64,000 nucleotides of DNA, taken from JAICYJ01 sp963797565. Lineage in GTDB: Bacteria; Actinomycetota; Thermoleophilia; Gaiellales; JAICJC01. Shown one piece after another: positions 33,940 through 42,499 of the stretch. A program made the translations under genes and the position numbers. Position 1 is the stretch's first letter. Every line of letters starts with the position of its first letter. The notes below the pieces were generated by a model that worked only from the letters and a program-made list of their open reading frames with translations, searched no databases and had not been told where the DNA came from. The stretch covers positions 124,001 to 188,000 of the forward strand of contig CAWCPM010000008.1 in the NCBI GenBank assembly GCA_963797565.1. Reading direction: 5' to 3'.

Positions 33940-35841
33940 ATGCGATCGATGTTCCTGAAGAGCGCTGCCGCGGCAGCGGCTGTCGCAGTGGTCGCTCTCA
34001 TGGGTGGTTCATCCGCTTTGGGCGTGTCGGCCGACGTCAGCATCGCCGTCACGGACGGATCGGCCACGGCGGTCCCCGGCACCTCGGTCAGCTACACGAT
34101 CACGGTGACCAACCCGGGCACCGGCAACATCAAGAAGATTGCGGTCACGGATCAGTTCCCGAGCGTGCTCTCGAGTGTCCAGTGGAGCTGTGCGCCGGGG
34201 GCGGGCGGTGCCTGTGGTGCCGCGACGGGCAGCGGCAACATCAACACCACCGTCGACCTCAACGGCGGCACGTCCGCCGTGTTCACCGCGACCGGCACCA
34301 TCGCTCCGTCGGCCTTCCCGACGCTGTCGAACACGGCTAACGCGGCGACACCGAAGGGCTCGACCGACCCGACTCCGGCGAACAACACGGCAACCGACAT
34401 CGACACGCTGACGCCGGTGGCGGATCTCGTGCTCGACTCGGCAGTCGTGGCGCCCGCAACGGCGTTCGGCAACGACGTCGCCTCACAGAACACGCTGGCG
34501 TTCTCAGTGGCGCTGCACAACGCGGGACCGTCGGACGCACGGCATACCACCCTCAAGTTCAGCCCGCACCTGAGCCCGTTGCTGGGGAGCGCGACGTGGT
34601 GCAAGGTGGCCGGCAACGTCAACTGCACCCAGAACAATCAGTTCACCGCCATGGATCTCTCGGCCGGCGCCGATCTCGGGCAGCTCGCGCCGGGGCCGAC
34701 GCCCACGAACGTGGTCGTTCGGGCGCAGGCACTCGCCTCCGACCGGAACGGACCGCTGACGGATGCCCAGCCGTTCTTGCTGTCCGTGCCAGCGCCCACC
34801 ACCGACCCGAACAGCGCCAACGACAGCGGCCCCAGCCCGGCTCCGTCGTTCCAGATCGACACCGTGCCCTCGCCGGTGCAGAACCTGCAGGCCGTGCCCG
34901 GCAACGGCAACGTCATCCTGACCTGGCAGAAGCCCGCGAACGACAGCGGACATCCGGTTGACCAGTACCTGGTGACCGTCAACGGTGGTTCGCCGATCAC
35001 GATCGACGCGGCCACGAGTCCGCAGGTGCTGTGCCCCAACGGAACCAGCTCCGACTGCTTCCGAGTCGACGTCAACCCGTTGAACAACGGCACCACCTAC
35101 ACGCTGGCCGTCCAGGCGCACAACTCTGTCGGCTACAGCGACGCCAGCCAACTGTCGGCGACGCCGTCGATCAACAACGCGTCGAAGATCGTCTCCAACT
35201 CGACCACCACGGTGTTTTCTACCTGCACGACCGCCACCACGACCCAGCCGACATGTGTCCAGTACCAGATTCCCAGCGGGACCGGCGGCGTTTTCGGCGT
35301 CGCGGGCGGAAGCGCGGTGAGCTCTCCGGACAACTTCTGCCAGGGCGCGTGCATCCCGAATACCGGAACCGAAGCGACCGGCTCGCTCGACGGCTACAAC
35401 GATCCCACCCATCCGCTGGTCGAGGTGGTCACGTGGGATTCCAGCACGATCCCGGCCAACTGGCCGATCAATCCGATCTGCTCCACGAACTCGACCGCCA
35501 TCAACTGCTTCCCGAACAACCTGCCGCTCTACTACGAGATCTCGTTCACGCTGCTGAACTTCCCGTTGGAGGCGGCGACTCCGCTGAACCTGCCTGGCAG
35601 CATGCACTTCTGCCGGGACCCGGTGTCGCAGGGCGGTGCGGGCAATGCCGCGTTCGCGCGCCCCAAGCCGACCAGCGGTGGACTGCCACAGTTCAACGGC
35701 TACACCGACTCGGCCGGAAGCGTCTGCCTCGCCAACTTCTCGGTGTTGACCGGGCTTCCTGGCCGGCCCAACCAGAAGGGCGATGTCCAGGCTGTAATCA
35801 ACTTCACCTCGGACAGCGACCTCATTGGCGCCCGCAAGTAG
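33940..35841 (+). CDS. Secreted DUF11 and fibronectin type III repeat protein
   Basis: 633 residues. Signal peptide MRSMFLKSAAAAAAVAVVAL, cleaved near residue 30. A first DUF11 domain (about 31-160) contains SVSYTITVTNPGTGNIKKIA and ends NTANAATPKG with TPANNTATD; a second DUF11-like domain covers about 160-300. A fibronectin type III domain (about 310-405) contains PGNGNVILTWQKPANDSG and TYTLAVQAHNSVGYSD. The last 220 residues are Thr/Asn/Cys-rich with paired Cys and no recognised domain. No sorting motif or C-terminal anchor is visible, so it is probably secreted. Likely a cell-surface or matrix adhesion protein. Codon use matches neighbours. Confidence 0.75.
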   Translation: MRSMFLKSAAAAAAVAVVALMGGSSALGVSADVSIAVTDGSATAVPGTSVSYTITVTNPGTGNIKKIAVTDQFPSVLSSVQWSCAPGAGGACGAATGSGNINTTVDLNGGTSAVFTATGTIAPSAFPTLSNTANAATPKGSTDPTPANNTATDIDTLTPVADLVLDSAVVAPATAFGNDVASQNTLAFSVALHNAGPSDARHTTLKFSPHLSPLLGSATWCKVAGNVNCTQNNQFTAMDLSAGADLGQLAPGPTPTNVVVRAQALASDRNGPLTDAQPFLLSVPAPTTDPNSANDSGPSPAPSFQIDTVPSPVQNLQAVPGNGNVILTWQKPANDSGHPVDQYLVTVNGGSPITIDAATSPQVLCPNGTSSDCFRVDVNPLNNGTTYTLAVQAHNSVGYSDASQLSATPSINNASKIVSNSTTTVFSTCTTATTTQPTCVQYQIPSGTGGVFGVAGGSAVSSPDNFCQGACIPNTGTEATGSLDGYNDPTHPLVEVVTWDSSTIPANWPINPICSTNSTAINCFPNNLPLYYEISFTLLNFPLEAATPLNLPGSMHFCRDPVSQGGAGNAAFARPKPTSGGLPQFNGYTDSAGSVCLANFSVLTGLPGRPNQKGDVQAVINFTSDSDLIGARK

Positions 35842-35846
35842 CGCGC

Positions 35847-38800
35847 TCAGCCGACTACGAACGGATCACGCTCGAGCGGCACGGTGGGCACCAGGATCAC
35901 ACCGAGGGAAGAGAGAAGCTCGTCCGCCTGCTGGCGTGACGCCACGTCGGGAGCGCACTGACGTTCAGACGCGCGTGCGATCGCGTCCAGCGTGAGAGCG
36001 ACCTCGTAGCGGGCATTGCGTCCCCGCGCAAGACCAAGGCCCTCCTGGAAATCCGTCAGCGCCCGGTCGTCGTCGCCCTGCTGAACGTATGCGTAGCCAC
36101 GTACCCGACGCAGTAGGGGGTCCTGCGGCGCGCCGCCGGCGGCCGCTGTCAGCTTCAGGCAGCCTGAGGCGAGCTCGACGGCTTCATCGCAGCGACCCTG
36201 GAACACCATCGCCTCGGCGATGCGGGCATCTGTTTCGATCAGCTCGGCCTCGCCGGCGCCGGAGTGGAACTGTTCGCGCGCGGTGCCAAACAGCTCGGCT
36301 GCCCGCAGGAAGTCGCCGCTTCGGCTGGCGACGCGGCCGAGGCCGCTGAGCGCGTGTGCCACGCCGATCCGGTAGTCGGCGGCGCGCCAGATCCGCAGCG
36401 AATCCTCATACAGCGCCTGTGCCTCCTCAAGACGACCCTGGTCGCTAAGAACCTCGGCGATGTTGCACGTCCCGAACGCGGCGTCCACCTCAGCGCCGAT
36501 CCGGCGGTTCAGGTCGCGCCCACGTTCGTACAGCTCGATCGCCTCGTCCCAACGTCCCTCCATGGTCGCGAACATTCCAAGGTTGATGTAAATCGAGGCT
36601 GGGGTGCTGAGGATGCCCAGCTGTTCATAGATGTCGAGCGCCCGCTGCGAATAGACGGCCTCGCTGCTGCGCCCAAGCTCGACGAGTACCCAGTCGAGCA
36701 CGAAGTACGCGTGTGCGAGCGCCTCGAGCTCGTTTGATCGCTGCGCGGCCTCGATGGCCTGCCGCAGCCACCGTTCCGCATCCAGCCGGCGCCCCTGAAC
36801 ATGGCGGATGAGGCCGTAAAACGCCATCAGCCGCGCGTACTGCCGGGCGTCCGACCCCTCGGCCGTGGAATCCAGCTGATCCATGCCCCGCCGCAGCCAG
36901 CGGAGCGCCTGCGGATAGTTGCCGGTCCGTTCGGCCACCGTGGCGTGCTTGTAATAGAGCCGGCCAAGCGATTCCGAAGTCGACGAGAGCAGGGCGCGTG
37001 CGGAGCTGTAGGCCCTGGTTGCCTGCGGATACTGGCCAAGTCGTTCTCGGAGATCGCCGAGCTGCTCGTACAGCGCTGCCTGTGTCGCCGGCTCCACGCT
37101 GGGTACGTGGCGCGCGCTTTGCAGCGCTCGCTCCAGATGCTCCGCCGCCTCAACGGTAGCGAACTTCGCCTCGGCTGCCTCGCCCGCGCGCTGCGAGTAC
37201 AGCCAGGCCTTGTCGTGGACACCGCCGTGGAAGAAGTGCAGTGCCAGCAAGTCGAAGTCGGCGTCGTCGCCCGTCCGCTGGTGCTCGATCGTCTCGCCCG
37301 CCCGGAAGTGCAGGTCTCGACGCCGGCGATAGGACAGCCCCTCGTAGGCGGCATCGCGCATCAGTGCGTGACGAAAGCGATAGAACCCGGCGCCGTCCTG
37401 GGTCACGAAGTCGCCCAATCGCCGCCAAGCCGCCGCGCCGGCCGTGGCCGGCCCGTCCAGCAGCTGCTCCGCGAGTGCAGAGCGGAACCGCAGCCCCAGC
37501 ACCGATGCCACGCGCAGCAGGCGGCGGTCGTCAGACGCCAGCTGGTCGATCTGCGCAGTGACCATCGCCTCCACCGTGTCCGGCAGCCCCTCGGTGGTGC
37601 CCGCCACACGCGTCGCATTCAGCAGCTCCTGCAGGAACAGCGGGTTGCCGCCCGACCGGCGGGCGAGGATCGACATCTCGTGCGGGCGAAGAGGCGAATC
37701 CTCGGTGGCAGCGATCAGCAGCTCGACCACCTTCTCCTCGGAGAGCGTGTCGAGCCGCAGCGACACTGTGGCTGCGCCGGCGGGCGCGATGAACCCGGAG
37801 TCCTCGTCGCGGCGGGTGACGCCGATCAGCCACGCCCTTCCGTCCACCTCCCGGCAAAGCTGGAGCAACAGGTCGCTGGACGCCTCGTCCATCCAGTGCC
37901 CGTCCTCGATCGCAATCAGCGTGGAGCCGGCCAGGATGCGGCCGAGCAACTCCGTCACGACGTCGTTCAGCTTCGTCCGGCGGAACTCCTGGCCGAGCTG
38001 TTCAACCTCCGTGTTCGTGGGCATGTCCAGGTCGAGCGGGACGCCGAGCAACGGCAGCCAGGGAGACAGCTCCGGGGCGCTGCTCAACACGACCTGCATC
38101 AACCTCGACACGATCGCCTCGCGCGATGCGTCCGGGTCCAGCTCGAGGGCCTGCAGCAGCAACGGGCGCAGCGCCGCGTAGGGAGTCGATGCGCCGTACA
38201 GGTCGCAGCTGGCCGACAGCAGCCGCATCTCGCCGCCCACCTCCCGCATCGCGGCCAGCATCCGCGTCTTTCCGATGCCGGGCGGGCCGACGATCTCGAC
38301 GATCGAGCCCTCTCCTTGCAGGGCGGCGCGGACGGCGCGCTGCAGGATCGCGGTCTCGAAATCGCGTCCCACCATGGGCAGCTCGCGCTCGTCGGCGGTC
38401 GACTTCGCGCCCAGCGGCCGGCCGATCACCGATGCGTACACGGGGAGCGTCTTGCCCTTGACCATGAACGGGTCGAGCCCGGTCGTCTCAAAGGTCACCG
38501 AGCAGGCGTCCAGCACGCTCTGCGCGGCCAGGATCTGGCCGGGCTCGGCCTTGCCCATCACGCGGGCGGCCAGGTTGACGGCGTCGCCCATCACCGTGTA
38601 GGTGCGCCGGTAGGAGGGGCCGATGTCGCCCGCGAACACCGGCCCGGTGTTGACGCCGACCCGGATCGGGATGAGCAGCTCGGCGGCCTGCACCTCGCGC
38701 AGCGCCGCCAGCATGCGAGCCTCGTCGTCCCCGCTGGCGGTGGGCGCACCGGCCACCAGGATCAGCTTGCCGCCGTCGTGGTCGACATCGGTGCCCAGGA

Positions 38801-39689
38801 AGGTGACACCGTGCGCCTCGCAGGCGACCTGGGCGGCTGACACCAACGCTTCCAGCGCATCGGCCACCTCCTCGGCCGGCCGGGCGGCGACCATCTCGTC
38901 GAGGCCGTCGTAGTGGATGAAGCCGATGGTGACGCGACGGTGCTCCGGGTCGCCGTGCCCGGTCAGCAGCAGCTCGCGCAGGCTGACCGGGATGCACTCG
39001 GCGAGGTCGACCGACGGCGGCACGTGCTGAGGATCGGGCTCATAGCTCTTGGCCTCGTCCGGCCGCAGGTGACGCCGCAGCCGGATGCCGTCGCCCTTCG
39101 GCTGGGACAGCAGCTCGGCCGGCAGCTGTGCGGCGGTGTCAAGGCTGACGACGATCTCGCCGGCGTCGGCCGTTCCCTCCATGGCGACCACGGCGCTCGC
39201 GCCGGGGCCGGTCAGCAGCAGCTCCCGATGGCGCTCGCCGACGAGGAAGAAGTGGAACTCGCCGGAGTGGACGCCGACCGACATGCGCAGGCGAACCTTG
39301 CCGGCCGAGGTGTCGATCGCACCCATCTCGCTGAGCGTGCGCCGCATGCCGATCGCGGCGGCGACGCCGTCCGCGGCGTGGTGCTCACCCGAGAAGAACA
39401 GCAGCAGGGCGTCTCCGCCGAACTTGATCAGGCCGCCGCCGTTGGCATAGGCCGTGCCCAGCAGCTGGCGGAACACGAAGCCGACGACGTCGGTCACCTC
39501 CTCGGCGCCGACCCGGCCCAGCCGTGCCAGCCGCTCGGACATCTTGGTGAACCCGGAGATATCGACGAACACGACCGTGCCCTCGAGCGCCCGCACGCGC
39601 ACGTCCGGCTCCTCGCTGATCCAGCGAATTGTCAGCCGTGGCAAAAACGGCCGCAGCTTCGACGAGCGATCGGTGGAGACGTTGGCCAC
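35847..39689 (-). CDS. Adenylate/guanylate cyclase domain protein with AAA-type ATPase and TPR repeats
   Basis: 1280 residues. Two class III cyclase domains in the first 430 residues: the first has TVVFVDISGFTKMSERLARL and GGGLIKFGGDALLLFF, the second RVGVNTGPVFAGDIGPSYRR with VMGDAVNLAARVMGKA. A large STAND/AAA-type ATPase follows, with Walker A VGPPGIGKTRMLAA near 465-480 and a conserved LIAIEDGHWMDEASSDLL Walker B region. From about 830 on are TPR repeats such as RLEEAQALYEDSLRIWRAAD. This is a common actinobacterial signalling architecture; actual cyclic nucleotide synthesis is plausible but not proven. The next two genes upstream on the strand carry cyclic-nucleotide-binding domains. GTG start with GAGG upstream. 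Confidence 0.88.
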   Translation of the reverse strand: MANVSTDRSSKLRPFLPRLTIRWISEEPDVRVRALEGTVVFVDISGFTKMSERLARLGRVGAEEVTDVVGFVFRQLLGTAYANGGGLIKFGGDALLLFFSGEHHAADGVAAAIGMRRTLSEMGAIDTSAGKVRLRMSVGVHSGEFHFFLVGERHRELLLTGPGASAVVAMEGTADAGEIVVSLDTAAQLPAELLSQPKGDGIRLRRHLRPDEAKSYEPDPQHVPPSVDLAECIPVSLRELLLTGHGDPEHRRVTIGFIHYDGLDEMVAARPAEEVADALEALVSAAQVACEAHGVTFLGTDVDHDGGKLILVAGAPTASGDDEARMLAALREVQAAELLIPIRVGVNTGPVFAGDIGPSYRRTYTVMGDAVNLAARVMGKAEPGQILAAQSVLDACSVTFETTGLDPFMVKGKTLPVYASVIGRPLGAKSTADERELPMVGRDFETAILQRAVRAALQGEGSIVEIVGPPGIGKTRMLAAMREVGGEMRLLSASCDLYGASTPYAALRPLLLQALELDPDASREAIVSRLMQVVLSSAPELSPWLPLLGVPLDLDMPTNTEVEQLGQEFRRTKLNDVVTELLGRILAGSTLIAIEDGHWMDEASSDLLLQLCREVDGRAWLIGVTRRDEDSGFIAPAGAATVSLRLDTLSEEKVVELLIAATEDSPLRPHEMSILARRSGGNPLFLQELLNATRVAGTTEGLPDTVEAMVTAQIDQLASDDRRLLRVASVLGLRFRSALAEQLLDGPATAGAAAWRRLGDFVTQDGAGFYRFRHALMRDAAYEGLSYRRRRDLHFRAGETIEHQRTGDDADFDLLALHFFHGGVHDKAWLYSQRAGEAAEAKFATVEAAEHLERALQSARHVPSVEPATQAALYEQLGDLRERLGQYPQATRAYSSARALLSSTSESLGRLYYKHATVAERTGNYPQALRWLRRGMDQLDSTAEGSDARQYARLMAFYGLIRHVQGRRLDAERWLRQAIEAAQRSNELEALAHAYFVLDWVLVELGRSSEAVYSQRALDIYEQLGILSTPASIYINLGMFATMEGRWDEAIELYERGRDLNRRIGAEVDAAFGTCNIAEVLSDQGRLEEAQALYEDSLRIWRAADYRIGVAHALSGLGRVASRSGDFLRAAELFGTAREQFHSGAGEAELIETDARIAEAMVFQGRCDEAVELASGCLKLTAAAGGAPQDPLLRRVRGYAYVQQGDDDRALTDFQEGLGLARGRNARYEVALTLDAIARASERQCAPDVASRQQADELLSSLGVILVPTVPLERDPFVVG

Positions 39690-39759
39690 GTGGTACCTCG
39701 GTTGAGGACGGCGGTTCGGTCAAGTGTAAACGTGGCGGGCGTGTCCAGGAACCATCGGC

Positions 39760-41406
39760 TCAGGCCTGGAGCTCGCCCAGCTCGCCGAGCCGGGCATCCG
39801 CGATGGCGCCGGCCTGGCCGGCGACCGTCACGTCGCCGGTCACGATCCGCAGGAACTCGTCCCGGTCGAGGACGTACAGCTCCGCGGGGTCGGCCACCCG
39901 CACCGTGGCGGTTCGCGGCACGTCTCGCAGCAGTGCGATCTCGCCCACCAGCGAGCCGGGGCCGAGGTCGGTCACGTGGAAGCCGTCGCAGACCACCTCG
40001 ACGACGCCGCGCTCGACCAGGAAGACACGGTCACCGCGATCGCCCTGCCGCATCAGCACCTCACCGGGCTCGGCGTCGATCCGCTGCAGGTGGCTGGCCA
40101 CGCGCTCAAGCTCGGCCGGGGGCAGGAACGAGAACAGCTCGACCGCGCGCAACAGCCGGATGCGGGCAGGGTCCGCCGCCGCGAGCCTGTCGACCCGGCT
40201 GAGGCCGCGCCAGGCCACCAGCAGGCCGATCGGCTGCAGCGCGCCCACCAGCACCAACGTGGTCGTCAGCGACGTCACCGAGGCCAGCGCCGCCACCGTC
40301 AACGCGCCGATGCCGATTGCCGCCCGCATCAGGCTCTCCAGCACCCCGAACACGCGCGCCAGCAGCCGGTCGTCGGCGGCTCGCTGCAACAGGGTGAACG
40401 TGACCACGTCCATCAGCACCAGGCCGGTGCCGGTCACGATCACCATCGCGTAGGCGACCACGGTGGCGGTGGTGATGGCCAGCGCCACCAGCGCCGCCGA
40501 CCAGGCGATCACCCCCGCCGCCATGGCCGGCACCAGGCGCGGCCGCCCGACCAGCCCGGCCGATCCGATCGCACCCAGGATGGCGCCGACGCCGGCCGCC
40601 GAGGCCAGCAGCCCGGCGCCACCCTCTGCGGAACCCAGCCTCTGCACCGCGACCGCCACCACCAGCACCTGGAAGAAGGCACCCCACACGACCATCGACA
40701 GCCCGAAGGTGCCCATCAGCACGCGCACGTCGGCGTTGGAGGCGACGGTCGCGAAACCGGCCAGCAGCCGCCGGCTCCGTGACACTCCGGCGGCGATCGC
40801 AGCGGCCGGGGTGGTCGGCACGCGGCTGACCGCCAGCCCGGTGGCAAACGACAGCGCCGCCAGCGCAGCGAACGCGGGGGCGGCCCCCGCCCACACGATC
40901 AGGCCGCCGGCCAGCGCCGGCCCGGCCAGGTTGCCGACGCCCTCGAGCATCGACACGATCACGTTGGCGGCCGTCAGCTGGGCCGGCGTGTCCGACAGCC
41001 TCGGCAGCAGCGCCGCCTGCACCGGTCGGTAGACGGGGATCACGACCGCCGCGATCAGGGCCAGCACGTAGACCGGCCAGGGACCGGCGGCCATCGCCAC
41101 GGCAAGGCTCATGGAAGCCACCACCGCCGATGTCAGCAGGGCCGCCCCGACCAGCACCAGCCGGCGGTCGAAGCGGTCGCCGAGGCCCGCCGTAAACGGT
41201 GCCGTCACCGCGGAGGCGCCCGACCGCGCGGCCGCCAGCAGGCCCGCCGCGGCGATGCCGCCGTGGCCGTAGGCGAACACCACGAGCGCGATCTCGAGGC
41301 CCTGCTCGGCGGTGATGTACGCCGCCCAGGCGGCCTCCGCCCAGGTCAGCTGGCGGCTCCGGCCCACCAGCCGCACCGCTCGCGCCACGGGGGTCAGTGC
41401 CCGCAT
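39760..41406 (-). CDS. MFS transporter fused to a C-terminal cyclic-nucleotide-binding domain
   Basis: 548 residues. The first 410 residues form a 12-span major facilitator, with AGLGDRFDRRLVLVGAAL as the loop 2-3 motif. Residues about 430-535 are a CNB domain: LFSFLPPAELERVASHLQRI, EPGEVLMRQGDRGDRVFLVE, and the phosphate cassette GSLVGEIALLRDVPRTATVR, which has the Glu and Arg that hold the cyclic nucleotide. The fusion suggests transport gated or sensed by cAMP/cGMP. It lies between the cyclase-domain gene and another CNB protein, all on one strand. Transported substrate unknown. Confidence 0.85.
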   Translation of the reverse strand: MRALTPVARAVRLVGRSRQLTWAEAAWAAYITAEQGLEIALVVFAYGHGGIAAAGLLAAARSGASAVTAPFTAGLGDRFDRRLVLVGAALLTSAVVASMSLAVAMAAGPWPVYVLALIAAVVIPVYRPVQAALLPRLSDTPAQLTAANVIVSMLEGVGNLAGPALAGGLIVWAGAAPAFAALAALSFATGLAVSRVPTTPAAAIAAGVSRSRRLLAGFATVASNADVRVLMGTFGLSMVVWGAFFQVLVVAVAVQRLGSAEGGAGLLASAAGVGAILGAIGSAGLVGRPRLVPAMAAGVIAWSAALVALAITTATVVAYAMVIVTGTGLVLMDVVTFTLLQRAADDRLLARVFGVLESLMRAAIGIGALTVAALASVTSLTTTLVLVGALQPIGLLVAWRGLSRVDRLAAADPARIRLLRAVELFSFLPPAELERVASHLQRIDAEPGEVLMRQGDRGDRVFLVERGVVEVVCDGFHVTDLGPGSLVGEIALLRDVPRTATVRVADPAELYVLDRDEFLRIVTGDVTVAGQAGAIADARLGELGELQA

Positions 41407-41419
41407 GGCCGACGCCGGG

Positions 41420-41905
41420 TCAGTCCACTGCCGAGGGAGCCGACTCTCGCGTGCGCGCCGCCAGCGTCCGCAGCATGGCGAGCGCCACCTTGGGCTCGCT
41501 CTCCAGCACCTTCTGGAACGCCGTCCGCCCCAGGCGCATCGTCAGCACCTCGGACTCGGCCTCGACCGTGGCCGTGCGCGGCGCCGCATCGAGCAGCGCC
41601 AGCTCGCCGAAGAAGTCGCCGCGGTGGAGCTTCACCGAGCGCTTGCCGGCGCGGCGCACCGCGGCCGCCCCGTCCAGGATCACGTAGAAAGCGTCGCCGG
41701 GATCATCGACCCGCACGATCGCCGTGTAGGGCGCATAGCGCTTCATCGTTGCCTGGCCGGCCACGCGCCGCAGGTGCCGCTGTGAGAGGCCGGCGAACAG
41801 GGGGACGGTGCTGAGCACGTCGGCCCAGGCCTTGACGGAGCGACCATCCGTGCCCAGCGAGAGTGCCCGGGCGATCGGGTCGCGGTGTTGCGTGGACGAC
41901 GTCAT
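41420..41905 (-). CDS. Stand-alone cyclic-nucleotide-binding domain protein
   Basis: 161 residues, a single CNB domain (LSTVPLFAGLSQRHLRRVAG, YVILDGAAAVRRAGK, and the cassette GDFFGELALLDAAPRTATVE with Glu and Arg in place). No DNA-binding helix-turn-helix follows, so it is not a CRP-type regulator. Separated by 13 bases from the MFS-CNB gene and probably co-transcribed. It may be a partner subunit or a cyclic nucleotide buffer. Confidence 0.82.
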   Translation of the reverse strand: MTSSTQHRDPIARALSLGTDGRSVKAWADVLSTVPLFAGLSQRHLRRVAGQATMKRYAPYTAIVRVDDPGDAFYVILDGAAAVRRAGKRSVKLHRGDFFGELALLDAAPRTATVEAESEVLTMRLGRTAFQKVLESEPKVALAMLRTLAARTRESAPSAVD

Positions 41906-41937
41906 GTGTGTGTGCGCTCCTGGTTGGGTCGCCCAGT

Positions 41938-42468
41938 CTACTGAGCGGCGGGCGCGTGCTCAAGCCGAGCCAGACGGTCGGGCATCAGCCGCATCGTCGT
42001 GGTGCCGTCATGCTCGAAGCCGACCTTGAGGTACGCATGCACCGCGGCCTGGTTGCGGGGGTCGACCTCGAGCGTGATCTCGCGCAGCCCCAGCTGCTCG
42101 AAACCGAACCGGCAGACCATGCCGGTGGCCTCGGTGCCGATGCCGCGGCCGCGGAACTCGGCGGCTCCGATCATGATCGAGAACTTGGCCCGGCGGCGGC
42201 CGACGGGGGTGAGACGCGCATCGCCGATCAGCCGGTCGCTCTCACGGTGCCGTAGCGCGAACACCACCCGCTGCGGATCGCTGAGGATGCGCCGCCCCCA
42301 GTCAAGCAGGGAGCTGGGGGAGTGCGGCTGCACCGGCTGGTCACCCGGCGCGTAGAGGTACCGGGTGGTGGTGGGATCGTCCATCCAGCGAACCCAGTCG
42401 CCGACAGAGTCGGTGGACAGCGTGGCCAGGCACACCAGCCGCCCGCAGATCGGCTCCTTGATGGTCAC
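41938..42468 (-). CDS. GNAT family N-acetyltransferase (RimJ/RimL-like)
   Basis: 176 residues. Acetyl-CoA pyrophosphate loop in AAEFRGRGIGTEATGMVCRF (R-G-x-G-I-G-T-E) near 107-126, and the late LREITLEVDPRNQAAVHAYL with KVGFEHDG typical of the RimJ/RimL branch, which acetylates protein N-termini or small amines and antibiotics. Substrate unknown. Sits between the CNB gene and pckA on the same strand. Confidence 0.83.
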   Translation of the reverse strand: MTIKEPICGRLVCLATLSTDSVGDWVRWMDDPTTTRYLYAPGDQPVQPHSPSSLLDWGRRILSDPQRVVFALRHRESDRLIGDARLTPVGRRRAKFSIMIGAAEFRGRGIGTEATGMVCRFGFEQLGLREITLEVDPRNQAAVHAYLKVGFEHDGTTTMRLMPDRLARLEHAPAAQ

Positions 42469-42499
42469 CCAGGCAGCCTACCGAGCCGCCTCGCCGCGT

